Part shown: in pieces, positions 17,765-29,281 of the stretch
Layout: each line of letters opens with the position of its first letter
Position numbering within the stretch: the first letter of the stretch is position 1
From: Planomonospora sp. ID67723
GTDB taxonomy: Bacteria; Actinomycetota; Actinomycetes; Streptosporangiales; Streptosporangiaceae
Direction of reading: 5' to 3'
DNA length: 64,000 nucleotides
Assembly: GCF_015711605.1 (NCBI RefSeq)
Contig: NZ_JABTEZ010000006.1
Span: forward strand, 1 to 64,000
The notes under the pieces: generated by a model
What the model was told of the DNA's origin: nothing
What the model saw: only the letters and a program-made list of their open reading frames with translations
The model's database searches: none
Translations under genes and position numbers: made by a program

Positions 17765-17776
17765 GTTGATAACACC

Positions 17777-18766
17777 ATGACCATACCTGCCTGGGCATGG
17801 GCCGCCGTGATCGTCGGCCTGCTCGTGGTTCTCGCTTTCGACCTGTGGATCGTCGACCGGGGTGAGCCCCGGGAGTTCTCCATGAGGCAGGCCGGCTTCT
17901 GGGTCGGCTTCTACGTCACACTCGCCGTCATCTTCGGCGTCGTCCTCTGGGCCACCGCGGGACCGACCTCGGCAGGAGAGTTCTTCGCCGGCTACATCAC
18001 CGAATACAGCCTGAGCGTCGACAATCTCTTCGTCTTCTACATCATCATGACCCGCTTCGCGGTGCCCAGGATGTACCAGCACAAGGTCCTGCTGGTCGGC
18101 ATCCTGATGGCCCTGGTCATGCGCGGCATCTTCATCGCCATCGGAGCCGCGGCCCTGGCGAACTTCAGCTGGATGTTCTACATCTTCGGGCTCTTCCTGA
18201 TCTACACCGCCGTGGGGCTGGTCCGCCAGCACGGCCAGGAAGAGGACGTCCCCGACAACCCGGTCCTGCGCTGGGCCCGCCGGGCGCTGCCGCACACCGA
18301 CGACTACGTGGGCTCCAAGGTCACCGTCAAGATCGACGGCAAGCGCCTCGTCACCCCGATGCTGATCGTCATGATCGCCATCGGCACCACCGACCTGCTG
18401 TTCGCGCTCGACTCGATTCCGGCGATCTTCGGTCTCACCGAAGACGCGTTCATCGTCTTCACGGCCAACGCGTTCGCCCTGATGGGTCTGCGCCAGCTCT
18501 ACTTCCTGCTGGGCGGCCTGCTGCAGCGCCTGGTCTACCTCGGCTACGGCCTGGCGTTCATTCTCGGCTTCATCGGGGTTAAGCTGATTCTTGAGGCACT
18601 GCACTCCAGCGGCGTCTCGTGGGCACCGGAGGTGCCGATCTCGGTGTCGCTGTCGGTCATCGGCGTCACCATGGTGATCACCACTGTGGCGAGCCTTCTC
18701 AAGTCCCGGCGTGACACTCGTAAAGGCAACGAAATCACCACCTCCGCGGAGACCAAGCAGGGCTAG
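17777..18766 (+). CDS. TerC-family membrane protein (likely Mn2+ exporter)
   Basis: The 329-residue protein has about nine membrane spans and the TerC/Alx signatures EYSLSVDNLFVFYIIM and IGTTDLLFALDSIPAIFG, whose Asp and Asn residues line the metal path. TerC proteins export manganese, in some bacteria to metalate secreted proteins. The riboswitch directly upstream supports manganese as the substrate. GGAGGG lies 11 bases ahead of the ATG and inside the riboswitch expression platform. It is followed by 128 bases without a gene. Confidence 0.88.
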   Translation: MTIPAWAWAAVIVGLLVVLAFDLWIVDRGEPREFSMRQAGFWVGFYVTLAVIFGVVLWATAGPTSAGEFFAGYITEYSLSVDNLFVFYIIMTRFAVPRMYQHKVLLVGILMALVMRGIFIAIGAAALANFSWMFYIFGLFLIYTAVGLVRQHGQEEDVPDNPVLRWARRALPHTDDYVGSKVTVKIDGKRLVTPMLIVMIAIGTTDLLFALDSIPAIFGLTEDAFIVFTANAFALMGLRQLYFLLGGLLQRLVYLGYGLAFILGFIGVKLILEALHSSGVSWAPEVPISVSLSVIGVTMVITTVASLLKSRRDTRKGNEITTSAETKQG

Positions 18767-18894
18767 CGGATTGGCGGGGGAGGCGCTTTGCTTGTCTCGT
18801 TGCGCCGTAAAAGGGCTGAGAGATCGGTAGCATCCTCCCCCAGGGCGGGTAGACATACCGGTCTATAGCCGCAAGACATCACAAAAGGTTCCCT

Positions 18895-19542
18895 GTGTCC
18901 CACGATTCAGCAAGCCATCAGCCCGGCCGCGTCCGGCTGGCGCGCGGCGTCTCTCCGTGGTTGCTCCCGACGGTGGCGGCGGCCGCTACGACCTCGCTGC
19001 TCAGTCGGCGCGACAAGCGCTGGACGCTGGCGGCGGCCCCGCTGACCGCACTCACCGGAGCCATGCTCTGGTTCTTCCGCGACCCCGAGCGCACGCCCGG
19101 CAGCGCGCGGATCCTCTCACCCGCCGACGGCGTGGTGCAGAGCATCGACCCGTGGCCGGACGGCCGCACCCGGGTGGCCATCTTCATGAGCCCGCTCAAC
19201 GTGCACGTCAACCGCGCGCCGCTGGCCGGCACGGTCACCTCCGTGGAGCACGTGCCCGGAGGGTTCGTGCCCGCCTTCAACAAGGACAGCGACCAGAACG
19301 AGCGGGTCGTGTGGCACCTGGACACCGCGCTCGGCGACATCGAGCTGGTCCAGATCGCGGGCGCGGTCGCGCGCCGCATCGTGCCCTACCTGACGGCGGG
19401 CGCGAAGGTGGCCAGGGCCGAGCGCATCGGGCTGATCCGGTTCGGCTCGCGAGTGGACGTCTATCTCCCCGAGGGCATCGCTCCGGCGGTGTCCGTGGGG
19501 CAGAAGACCGTCGCGGGGGTGACCGGCCTTGACCACGGCTGA
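18895..19542 (+). CDS. psd: phosphatidylserine decarboxylase
   Basis: The 215-residue pyruvoyl enzyme makes phosphatidylethanolamine from phosphatidylserine at the membrane. It has the short-form (bacterial, no long N-terminal domain) layout. FFRDPER and ILSPADGVV lie near the start, IFMSPLNVHVNRAP in the middle, and the self-cleavage Gly-Ser in LIRFGSRVDVYLP near residue 181. Cleavage there should yield the pyruvoyl alpha chain. One hydrophobic segment near residues 20-60 may anchor it. AAAAGG precedes the GTG. It overlaps pssA by 14 bases, so the two enzymes of one pathway are made together. Confidence 0.92.
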   Translation: MSHDSASHQPGRVRLARGVSPWLLPTVAAAATTSLLSRRDKRWTLAAAPLTALTGAMLWFFRDPERTPGSARILSPADGVVQSIDPWPDGRTRVAIFMSPLNVHVNRAPLAGTVTSVEHVPGGFVPAFNKDSDQNERVVWHLDTALGDIELVQIAGAVARRIVPYLTAGAKVARAERIGLIRFGSRVDVYLPEGIAPAVSVGQKTVAGVTGLDHG

Positions 19543-20359
19543 CGCGAGCTGGTCGATGGACGAGGCGGACGACGAGCCGCGAGGGCCCGTCGGCAAGGCG
19601 TTCCGGCTCTCGGCCGCCGACTCCCTCTCGCTGGGCAACGCGCTCTGCGGCTTCCTGGCCGTCTGCGTGCTCGCCTGGTCGGCCATCACCTCGCTTCAGT
19701 CGGGTGTCAAGTTCTCGGCCGATCCCCGGTTCTTCGGCACCGCGGTGGTGCTGCTGCTGCTCGGCGCCACCTGCGACCTGTTCGACGGTCTGGTGGCACG
19801 CAAGTTCCGCGCCTCGGCGATGGGCGCCGAGCTCGACAACCTCGCGGACGTGATCAGCTTCGGCTTCGCGCCCGCGTTCATGGTGGTCATCTGGGCGGGG
19901 TTCAACCCGAAGGTGCCGTTCGTGCTGGTGATGGTCGCCGCGGCCTCGGTGCTGCTGGCGGGGGTCATCCGGCTGGCCCGTTTCGCCTGTGTGAAGACCA
20001 AGAGCGGTGACTTCATGGGCCTGCCCATCCCGATGGGCGCCATGACCGTGGTCGCGATCGTGCTGCTGTTCCCGCCGTCGATCTGGACCGTGCTGCCCAT
20101 CTTCGGCGTCGCCTATCTCATGGTGAGCCGGATCGAGTATCCCAAGCCCAAGGGGAATCTGGCCGCCGCCGTGCTCGCCTGGATGATGATCAATGTCGCC
20201 TGCCTGACCATCTGGGCCGCGGGCCTGGCCGGGGGCGACAACCTGATCAAGATCGGGGCCGCGATGCAGGTGGCGATCGTGGCCGCCATCCCGCTGCGCA
20301 TCGTGATGTTCAGGCGGGAGAAGCGCAAAGAGCGCAAGGAAGCCGAGCGCATCGGCTGA
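19529..20359 (+). CDS. pssA: CDP-diacylglycerol-serine O-phosphatidyltransferase
   Basis: The 276-residue membrane enzyme condenses CDP-diacylglycerol with serine. The CDP-alcohol phosphatidyltransferase signature is complete: FDGLVARKFRASAMGAELD then NLAD, with the expected Asp-Gly, Ala-Arg, Gly and two Asp residues. About seven membrane spans follow. Its product feeds psd just upstream. The TTG at 19529 has GGGGGTGA ahead. An ATG at 19556 (MDEADDEP) is a serious alternative that would remove the overlap. A very basic tail (RREKRKERKEAER) ends the protein. Confidence 0.92.
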   Translation: MTTADASWSMDEADDEPRGPVGKAFRLSAADSLSLGNALCGFLAVCVLAWSAITSLQSGVKFSADPRFFGTAVVLLLLGATCDLFDGLVARKFRASAMGAELDNLADVISFGFAPAFMVVIWAGFNPKVPFVLVMVAAASVLLAGVIRLARFACVKTKSGDFMGLPIPMGAMTVVAIVLLFPPSIWTVLPIFGVAYLMVSRIEYPKPKGNLAAAVLAWMMINVACLTIWAAGLAGGDNLIKIGAAMQVAIVAAIPLRIVMFRREKRKERKEAERIG

Positions 20360-20363
20360 CGCC

Positions 20364-20398
20364 CTCCGGCGGGCCGCGTTCTCCGCGGCCCGCCGGAG
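20364..20398. terminator. bidirectional hairpin after pssA
   Basis: A perfect 15-bp stem (20364-20378 with 20384-20398) closes a 5-base loop, TTCTC. It lies between the pssA stop and the stop of the convergent metallo-hydrolase. Confidence 0.85.
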
Positions 20399-20401
20399 CG
20401 C

Positions 20402-21043
20402 CTACCAGCCCCGCTCGCGCCAGGCAGGCAGGGACGGTCGCTCGGCGCCCAGCGTGGTGTCCTTGCCGTGGCCGGGATAGACCCAGGTCTCGTCGGGGAA
20501 CCGGTCGAAGATCCGCTCGGAGACGTCCGCGAAGAGCTGGGCGAAGCGCTCGGGGTCCTTTTCGGTGTTGCCGACCCCGCCGGGGAAGAGCGAGTCACCG
20601 GTGAACAGGTGGCCGTTGTAGTGCAGGGCGATGGAGCCCGGCGTGTGCCCGCGCAGGTGGATGACGTCCATGCTGACCACGCCGACGGTGACCCGGTCCC
20701 CGTGCTCGACCGTCAGGTCCACCGGGACCGGCAGCGCCGGGGCGTCCAGCGGGTGGGCGATCACCAGGGCGCCGGTCTCCCGGGCCACCTCCTCCAGCGC
20801 CTGCCAGTGGTCGCCGTGGCCGTGGGTCGTGACGATCCTGCCGATCGGCATGTCGCCGACGAACTCCAGCAGCCGTTCGGGCTCGGCGGCCGCGTCGATC
20901 AGCAGGCCGTCGCCGGTGTCGTTGCACCGGATGAGGTAGGCGTTGTTGTCGAACGGCCCGACGGCCAGCTTCGAGATCGTCACGGCGGGCAGCTCGCGCA
21001 CGTCGGCGGGACCGCCCACCTGCACGTCACCGGTATACGTCAT
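20402..21043 (-). CDS. MBL-fold hydrolase, glyoxalase II-like
   Basis: The 213-residue protein has THGHGDHWQAL (metal-binding HxHxDH), HLRGHTPGSIALHY, LFTGDSLFPGGVG and WVYPGHGKDTTLG, the full set of metal ligands of the glyoxalase II-like group. Mycothiol users often carry such enzymes for thioester or persulfide cleavage. Here it is cotranscribed with a mycothiol-type DinB-fold gene, with a 4-base ATGA overlap, which supports a thiol-detoxification role. The exact substrate is unknown. Confidence 0.85.
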   Translation of the reverse strand: MTYTGDVQVGGPADVRELPAVTISKLAVGPFDNNAYLIRCNDTGDGLLIDAAAEPERLLEFVGDMPIGRIVTTHGHGDHWQALEEVARETGALVIAHPLDAPALPVPVDLTVEHGDRVTVGVVSMDVIHLRGHTPGSIALHYNGHLFTGDSLFPGGVGNTEKDPERFAQLFADVSERIFDRFPDETWVYPGHGKDTTLGAERPSLPAWRERGW

Positions 21044-21843
21044 GGGTACTCCTCAGGCGGTGTCGAGGGAAGGCCGGGAGCGCTGGGCAGAGCCGACCAC
21101 GGCGGCGGCGCGGGCAGCGGCCCGGCGGCGGGCTGGTTACCCGTTGCCCCCTCCTGCATCACCCTAAGCCCCGCCCCCGCCGAGCGCCCGGTCACCCAGC
21201 CCAGCAGCGTCCGGGCGTCGCCCTGGACCACCGGCCCCGAGCCCAGGTCCCGCCAGACCTGGCGGTGCTTGTCGCCGTCCTTGACCTCCTCCACCACGAT
21301 CTCGCTGACCGTGCTGAGCTCCCGGGACCACGAGACCAGCGCGTCGTGCAGCTCCCGCCGGACGAACGCCTCCGACCAGTCGGAGCACCCGTAGCCCGCG
21401 CCGAGGTCCACATGGTGGAACTCGGTCTCGCGCAGCCTCCGGACCAGCAGGTACCAGGCGGGGTGCAGGGGCGGCTGCATCCCGCCGACCATCGCCGACC
21501 ACGCCTCGGCGGGCATGGCGCGGAAGGCGGCGGCGAGCCTCGCCGAGCTCTCCTCCAGGTCGGCGAGCTGCTCCTTGACGGGCCTCGGGGCTCCCGCCTC
21601 GATGTCGGCGTTGCGGCGCTCCACACTGGGATACTGCGGAGTCTCGATGCCCGTCCTGGCCCAGTTCGCGAGGTTGACGAGGCTGTCGGCGTTGCGGGCG
21701 ACGTGCGTGATCAGGTGGCCCCGGGTCCAGCCGGGGAGCCGGGAGGGCGCCGCCAGGTCGGCGTCGGACAGGCCGGCCACGGTGGTGAGAAGGCGGCCGG
21801 TCGAGGCGGCGAGTTCGGACTGGAACGCGTCTAGGACATCCAT
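21040..21843 (-). CDS. maleylpyruvate isomerase family, mycothiol-dependent enzyme
   Basis: The 267-residue protein has the DinB four-helix fold of mycothiol S-transferases and maleylpyruvate isomerases. RLPGWTRGHLITHVARNADSL carries the first metal His, and TEFHHVDLGAGY carries the second pair. The substrate cannot be told; family members include isomerases and mycothiol transferases. It is the first gene of a two-gene unit with the metallo-hydrolase. The C-terminal 30 residues are Pro-rich and disordered. Confidence 0.8.
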   Translation of the reverse strand: MDVLDAFQSELAASTGRLLTTVAGLSDADLAAPSRLPGWTRGHLITHVARNADSLVNLANWARTGIETPQYPSVERRNADIEAGAPRPVKEQLADLEESSARLAAAFRAMPAEAWSAMVGGMQPPLHPAWYLLVRRLRETEFHHVDLGAGYGCSDWSEAFVRRELHDALVSWSRELSTVSEIVVEEVKDGDKHRQVWRDLGSGPVVQGDARTLLGWVTGRSAGAGLRVMQEGATGNQPAAGPLPAPPPWSALPSAPGLPSTPPEEYP

Positions 21844-22082
21844 TCCCCCACTTCACCACCGTGGCGCAGGCCGTACCAGGGCGGGGCGGGGGAAGTTCGG
21901 ACGAGGGCGAGCGGGCGCGGAAGGAGTACGGAAGTTCACGTGACGGATGAATGAGGGGTTCGCCCGCTCTTGGGTGAGAAGGGACCCGCCGGACACGGGG
22001 GAGGCCGTACCCTGGAAAGGGCGGGAAACCCTGTCCCCGGAAAACGGGGAAGCCGTTGCCCCCCGGACGACACTCCGCGAAA

Positions 22083-22105
22083 TTGTCGGACCCCGTCGCT
22101 ACTCT
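22083..22105 (+). promoter_or_regulatory. damage-type promoter of uvrA (RecA_NDp/PafBC motif)
   Basis: TTGTCGGAC (22083-22091), 8 bases, then TACTCT (22100-22105) fits the mycobacterial RecA-independent damage promoter TTGTCRGTG-N8-TAnnnT: 7 of 9 in the first block, with exact spacing and -10 pattern. Transcription would begin near 22112, 39 bases before the uvrA GTG. The remaining 307-base gap (21844-22150) shows no gene and no LexA box. Confidence 0.65.
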
Positions 22106-22150
22106 TCCCGCGACCGCTTCTCAACCTTCTACATCGACGTCGGGACTACT

Positions 22151-24991
<2,841 letters not shown>

Positions 24992-25177
24992 CGCCGGGCC
25001 GCGTCCCGCTCCGCCGCATCCGGGGCGGGAAGGGCCCGCGGGACGGGCCGGCGGGGGCGGGCCGCGTGGCCCACGTGCCACCGGACGCCCCCGAGCCCGG
25101 GTTCGGGACCTGGGCCCCACGTCAATACCCTTGACCTGAGCCCGGTTTTCACGGGGGACGTTGCGAGAAGGGCCGCA

Positions 25178-25612
25178 ATGAGCAGCAGTGATGGTTCTGC
25201 CATGCCCACGCGCAGGCATGTGATCGGCACAGTCGGGGCCATGGGGGTCGTGGCGTGCGGTGCGGCGCTGACCGGCTGCGGCACCGGGGAACGCGCCCCG
25301 GCCGGGCCGCCGCCGGCGGTCAAGGGCAAGGTCGTGGCGCAGACCGCCGACATCCCGGTGGGCGGCGGCAAGGTGATCCACGAGTGGAAGATCGTGATCA
25401 CCCAGCCGAGTGCCGGGGTGTTCAAGGCGTTCAACGCCAGTTGCCCGCACAAGGGCTGCGCGGTCAGCAGCCCCAGCGAGGGCGTCATGCGCTGCCCCTG
25501 CCACGGCAGCGAGTTCGACGCCGTCTCCGGCAAGTGCCTCAAGGGCCCGGCGCAGGCCCCGCTGGTCGAGTTCGCGCTGAAGGTGGAGGGCGGCGGCATC
25601 GTCATGGTCTGA
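25178..25612 (+). CDS. Rieske [2Fe-2S] protein, Tat-exported lipoprotein
   Basis: The 144-residue protein starts with a twin-arginine signal (TRRHVIGTVGAMG) and a lipobox-like LTGC near residue 31, so it is probably a lipid-anchored extracytoplasmic protein. The Rieske ligands are Cys89-x-His91 in SCPHKGC and Cys106-x2-His109 in RCPCHGSEF. Extra Cys94 and Cys108 can form the stabilising disulfide seen in cytochrome bc-type Rieske domains. No partner oxidase or cytochrome gene lies nearby. A second, similar gene follows. Confidence 0.88.
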   Translation: MSSSDGSAMPTRRHVIGTVGAMGVVACGAALTGCGTGERAPAGPPPAVKGKVVAQTADIPVGGGKVIHEWKIVITQPSAGVFKAFNASCPHKGCAVSSPSEGVMRCPCHGSEFDAVSGKCLKGPAQAPLVEFALKVEGGGIVMV

Positions 25613-25628
25613 GGACCCGGCCCGAGCC

Positions 25629-25666
25629 CGTCCCGGTCCGGCCTGATCGGGCTCCGGTCCGGGACG
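25629..25666 (+). terminator. hairpin between the Rieske genes
   Basis: CGTCCCGG (25629-25636) pairs with CCGGGACG (25659-25666) around a 22-base loop that contains a further short stem. It lies 17 bases after the first Rieske stop, so the second gene may have its own promoter. Confidence 0.4.
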
Positions 25667-25786
25667 CCGGGAGGCGGATGCGCCGAAGGCGTAAATCTTC
25701 ACAGTCTCCTGACGTCGGGTGCGGCATGCTGAACCGTCATCGGGACGCGAGCCGTACCGACAGGAAAGGGACCTGGGAGGGTGACC

Positions 25787-26266
25787 ATGGCAGATACGAC
25801 GACTCGTCGCGCGGTGATGCTGGGAGCCGGGGGCGTGGGGCTCACGGCCGTGCTGACCGCGTGCTCGGGCTACGGCCAGCCGACGGCGGACGAGGCGAGC
25901 GAGCCCGCGGCCTCGTCCGCGCCGACGACCGGCTCGGACTCCGGTTCGGGGTCGGGCTCCGGTGACGGCGGCGCCGCGGCCGAGGCGCTGGCCAAGACGG
26001 GGGACATCCCCGAGGGCGGCGGCAAGGTCTTCAAGGCCGAGAAGGTCGTGGTGACCCAGCCGAAGGCCGGGGAGTTCAAGTGCTTCAGCTCCGTCTGCAC
26101 TCACCAGGGGTGCGACGTCGCCGACGTCGAGGGCGGCACCATCAACTGCCCCTGCCACGGCAGCAAGTTCAACATCGCCGACGGCTCCGTGGCCGACGGC
26201 CCGGCCAACAAGCCCCTTCCGGAGAAGGCCATCAAGGTCGACGGCGAGTCGATCACCCTGGCCTGA
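25787..26266 (+). CDS. second Rieske [2Fe-2S] lipoprotein
   Basis: The 159-residue paralogue has the Tat-like start [15 protein letters not shown], the lipobox LTAC near residue 28, and a Ser/Gly/Asp linker (residues 30-65). Its Rieske domain has Cys104-x-His106 (VCTHQGC) and Cys121-x2-His124 (NCPCHGS). The pattern [11 protein letters not shown] mirrors ADIPVGGGKVI in the first protein, so the pair looks like a duplication. GGGAGG is 6 bases ahead of the ATG; a GTG two codons earlier is possible. The electron partner is unknown. Confidence 0.88.
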   Translation: MADTTTRRAVMLGAGGVGLTAVLTACSGYGQPTADEASEPAASSAPTTGSDSGSGSGSGDGGAAAEALAKTGDIPEGGGKVFKAEKVVVTQPKAGEFKCFSSVCTHQGCDVADVEGGTINCPCHGSKFNIADGSVADGPANKPLPEKAIKVDGESITLA

Positions 26267-26276
26267 GCGGCCGTGC

Positions 26277-26313
26277 GCCGTACCGCCCGGGACGAGGGGC
26301 CCGGCGGTACGGC
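26277..26313 (+). terminator. hairpin after second Rieske gene
   Basis: GCCGTACCGCC (26277-26287) pairs perfectly with GGCGGTACGGC (26303-26313). The loop can extend the stem with one bulge. It separates the Rieske gene from the uvrC promoter. Confidence 0.75.
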
Positions 26314-26357
26314 GGACGGCGCGGTCCGCGGGGACGGGGATCCGGAGACAGGGATCC

Positions 26358-26380
26358 CTGTCGGTGCGGGCCGATAGGCT
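26358..26380 (+). promoter_or_regulatory. damage-type promoter of uvrC (RecA_NDp/PafBC motif), leaderless
   Basis: CTGTCGGTG (26358-26366), 8 bases, then TAGGCT (26375-26380) matches TTGTCRGTG-N8-TAnnnT at 8 of 9 positions with exact spacing. The -10 box ends 7 bases before the GTG start, so the mRNA probably begins at the start codon itself. This fits the absence of a Shine-Dalgarno site. Confidence 0.75.
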
Positions 26381-26387
26381 TGATTGC

Positions 26388-28412
26388 GTGGCAAGATCTG
26401 CAGGCGGTCCGGTGAGTTTCCGGCCGAGTCCGGGGTCGATCCCCGAGTCCCCCGGCGTCTACCGGTTCAGGGATCCCGAGGGCCGGGTCATATACGTCGG
26501 CAAGGCCAAGAGCCTGCGGCAGCGGCTCAACTCCTACTTCGCCGACTTCGCGGGTCTGCACCCGCGCACCCAGACCATGCTCACGACCGCCGCCGGCGTC
26601 GACTGGACGGTCGTCGGCACCGAGGTCGAGGCGCTCCAGCTCGAATACTCCTGGATCAAGGAGTACGACCCGCGCTTCAACGTCAAATACCGCGACGACA
26701 AGTCCTACCCCTACCTCGCGGTCACGATGGGCGAGGAGTTCCCCCGGGTCCAGGTGCTGCGTGGCGCCAAGCGCAAGGGCACCCGTTACTTCGGCCCCTA
26801 CTCCCACGCCTGGGCGATCAGGGAGACCGTCGACCTGCTGCTGCGGGTGTTCCCGATCAGGAGCTGCTCGTCGGGGGTGTTCCGGCGGGCCGCGCAGATC
26901 GGGCGGCCCTGTCTGCTGGGCTACATCGACAAGTGCTCGGCGCCGTGCGTCTCCCGGGTCACCGAGGCCGAGCACCGCGCGCTCGCCGAGGACTTCTGCG
27001 ACTTCATGGCGGGCAACACCGGCCGGTTCATCAAGCGGCTGGAGGGGGAGATGCGCCAGGCCGCCGCCGAGCAGGAGTACGAACGGGCGGCCAGGCTCCG
27101 CGACGACGTCGAGGCGCTGCGGCGGGCGCTGGAGAAGCAGGCGGTGGTGCTGGGCGACAGCACCGACTGCGACGTGATCGCCCTGGCCGAAGACGTCCTG
27201 GAGGCGGCCGTCCAGGTGTTCTACGTGCGCGGCGGGCGGATCCGGGGCCAGCAGGGCTGGGTGGTCGACAAGGTCGAGGAGGCCGGGCCGGCCGCGCTGG
27301 TCGAGCACTTCCTGCTGCAGATGTACGGCGAGGCCACCTCCGAGACGCTGCCCAGGGAGGTGCTGGTGCCGGTGCTCCCGCCCGACGCGGACGCCGTCGC
27401 CGCGCTCCTCGGCGAACGCCGCGGGGCCCGGGTGGAGATCCGCGTGCCGCAGCGGGGCGACAAACGGTCGCTGATGGAGACCGTCGAGCGCAACGCCAAG
27501 GAGTCGCTGACCCAGCACAAGATCAAGCGGTCCAGCGATCTGACCACGCGGAGCAGGGCGCTGCAGGAGATCGCCGAGGCGCTCGACCTGGACCAGGCTC
27601 CGCTGCGCATCGAGTGCTACGACGTCTCCCACCTGCAGGGCACCAACGTGGTGGCCTCGATGGTGGTGTTCGAGGACGGCCTGGCCCGCAAGAGCGAATA
27701 CCGCAGGTTCTCGGTCCGATCGGCCGAGGGCGACGTCGCCTCCATCCACGAGGTGATCTCGCGCAGGTTCAAACGCTACCTGGAGGAGCGCTCGGCCACC
27801 GGCGAGCTGGACGTCGAGCCGGGTACCGAGCCCGTGGCGGGACCCGGCCCGGAGACCGGCTCGGAGACGGGCCCGGAGCTCGACACCGGGCCCGGCGCGG
27901 AGGACGGCGCCGGGCCCGCGGCGGGGTCGGCCGTCGACCCGGAGACGGGCCGGCCGAGGAAGTTCGCCTATCCGCCGCACCTGGTCGTCGTGGACGGCGG
28001 CCCGGCCCAGGCGGCCGCCGCCCGGCGGGCGCTGGACGAGCTCGGCGTCGACGACGTCGCGGTCTGCGGCCTGGCCAAGCGGCTGGAGGAGGTGTGGCTG
28101 CCGGGGGAGGATCTGCCGGTCATCCTCCCCCGCTCCAGCGAGGCCCTTTACCTTCTGCAGCGAGTGCGTGACGAAGCGCACCGCTTCGCCATCGCCTACC
28201 ATCGTTCCAAGCGCTCCAAGAGCGTGCGGGAGAGCGCCCTGGACGACGTTCCCGGGCTCGGCCCGGCCCGGAGGCAGGCCCTGATCAAGCATTTCGGATC
28301 GGTGAAACGGCTGCGCGAGGCGACCGCCGCCGAGATCTGCCAGGTTCCCGGAATCGGCCCCGCCACGGCCGAGACGATCGTGTCGGCCCTGAAGGGGGAG
28401 AACCCAGCGTGA
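26388..28412 (+). CDS. uvrC: excinuclease ABC subunit C
   Basis: The 674-residue nuclease makes both incisions in excision repair. The N-terminal GIY-YIG domain reads [24 protein letters not shown] motif lies around residues 210-245. The C-terminal RNase H-like nuclease begins at [20 protein letters not shown], and two helix-hairpin-helix motifs end the protein ([30 protein letters not shown]). Residues about 470-525 are a Gly/Pro/Glu/Thr-rich insert inside the nuclease domain. The GTG lies 7 bases after a -10 box, so translation may be leaderless. rapZ follows with a GTGA overlap. Confidence 0.96.
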   Translation: MARSAGGPVSFRPSPGSIPESPGVYRFRDPEGRVIYVGKAKSLRQRLNSYFADFAGLHPRTQTMLTTAAGVDWTVVGTEVEALQLEYSWIKEYDPRFNVKYRDDKSYPYLAVTMGEEFPRVQVLRGAKRKGTRYFGPYSHAWAIRETVDLLLRVFPIRSCSSGVFRRAAQIGRPCLLGYIDKCSAPCVSRVTEAEHRALAEDFCDFMAGNTGRFIKRLEGEMRQAAAEQEYERAARLRDDVEALRRALEKQAVVLGDSTDCDVIALAEDVLEAAVQVFYVRGGRIRGQQGWVVDKVEEAGPAALVEHFLLQMYGEATSETLPREVLVPVLPPDADAVAALLGERRGARVEIRVPQRGDKRSLMETVERNAKESLTQHKIKRSSDLTTRSRALQEIAEALDLDQAPLRIECYDVSHLQGTNVVASMVVFEDGLARKSEYRRFSVRSAEGDVASIHEVISRRFKRYLEERSATGELDVEPGTEPVAGPGPETGSETGPELDTGPGAEDGAGPAAGSAVDPETGRPRKFAYPPHLVVVDGGPAQAAAARRALDELGVDDVAVCGLAKRLEEVWLPGEDLPVILPRSSEALYLLQRVRDEAHRFAIAYHRSKRSKSVRESALDDVPGLGPARRQALIKHFGSVKRLREATAAEICQVPGIGPATAETIVSALKGENPA

Positions 28413-29281
28413 GTGAGAGAGAGCCCGCGTTCGTCATCGTCACCGGCATGTCCGGGGCGGGGCGGAGCACGGCGGCCAAGGCCCTGGAGGACCTGGGCTG
28501 GTTCGTCATCGACAACCTGCCGCCCGGGCTGCTGTTCGCCATGGCGGAGGAGGCGGGCCGGGTCAAGCTGGCCGCCGACAAGGTGGCCGCGGTGGTCGAC
28601 GTGCGCAGCCTGGCCTTCACCACCGACCTCAACGCCGCGATCGGAGAGCTGGACGGGCGCGGCATCGCCGTACGGGTGGTGTTCCTGGAGGCCAGCGACG
28701 AGGAGCTGGTCCGCAGGTTCGAGAACGTCCGCCGCCCCCACCCGCTCCAGGGAGACGGCCGGCTGGTCGACGGGATCGCCCGCGAGCGCGGCATCCTGCG
28801 CGACGTCCGGGCCAACGCCGACCTGGTCATCGACACCTCCAACCTCAACGTCCACGAGCTCCGCGGCAAGATCGTCGCGTTCTTCGGCGGCGAGGACCGG
28901 CCGGGCCTGCGGGTCAACGTGGTCTCCTTCGGGTTCAAGTACGGCCTGCCCGTGGACGCCGACCTGGTCGTCGACTGCCGCTTCCTGCCCAACCCCCACT
29001 GGGTTCCGGAGCTGCGCCCGATGAACGGCCTGGACACCCCCGTGCGGGAGTACGTCCTCAACCAGGCGGGCGCCAAGGAGCTCCTCGACGCCTACGAGGA
29101 GGTGGTGAGCATCATCGCCGCCGGATACACCCGCGAGGGCAAGAGTTACGCCACGCTCGCCGTCGGCTGCACCGGAGGCAAACACCGCAGCGTGGCCATG
29201 GCCGAGCAGATCGCCGGCCGGCTGCGCGACCGGGGCGGCATGGACGTGCAGGTCAGCCACCGGGATGTGGGCCGGGAGTGA
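28409..29281 (+). CDS. rapZ: RapZ/YvcJ-family nucleotide-binding protein
   Basis: The 290-residue protein has the P-loop [21 protein letters not shown], where the usual Walker A Lys is Arg, and the C-terminal signature [16 protein letters not shown]. In E. coli RapZ steers a small RNA to RNase E; in Gram-positives YvcJ is a GTPase of uncertain role. The uvrC-rapZ-yvcK-whiA order is a conserved actinobacterial and Gram-positive neighbourhood. It overlaps uvrC and yvcK by 4 bases at each end, so all three are translationally coupled. Confidence 0.92.
   Translation: MSEREPAFVIVTGMSGAGRSTAAKALEDLGWFVIDNLPPGLLFAMAEEAGRVKLAADKVAAVVDVRSLAFTTDLNAAIGELDGRGIAVRVVFLEASDEELVRRFENVRRPHPLQGDGRLVDGIARERGILRDVRANADLVIDTSNLNVHELRGKIVAFFGGEDRPGLRVNVVSFGFKYGLPVDADLVVDCRFLPNPHWVPELRPMNGLDTPVREYVLNQAGAKELLDAYEEVVSIIAAGYTREGKSYATLAVGCTGGKHRSVAMAEQIAGRLRDRGGMDVQVSHRDVGRE

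Noticed and set aside
21844-22150. LexA (SOS) box before uvrA
   Set aside because: No GAAC-N4-GTTC-type palindrome is present in the gap. The only regulatory match is to the PafBC-type promoter.
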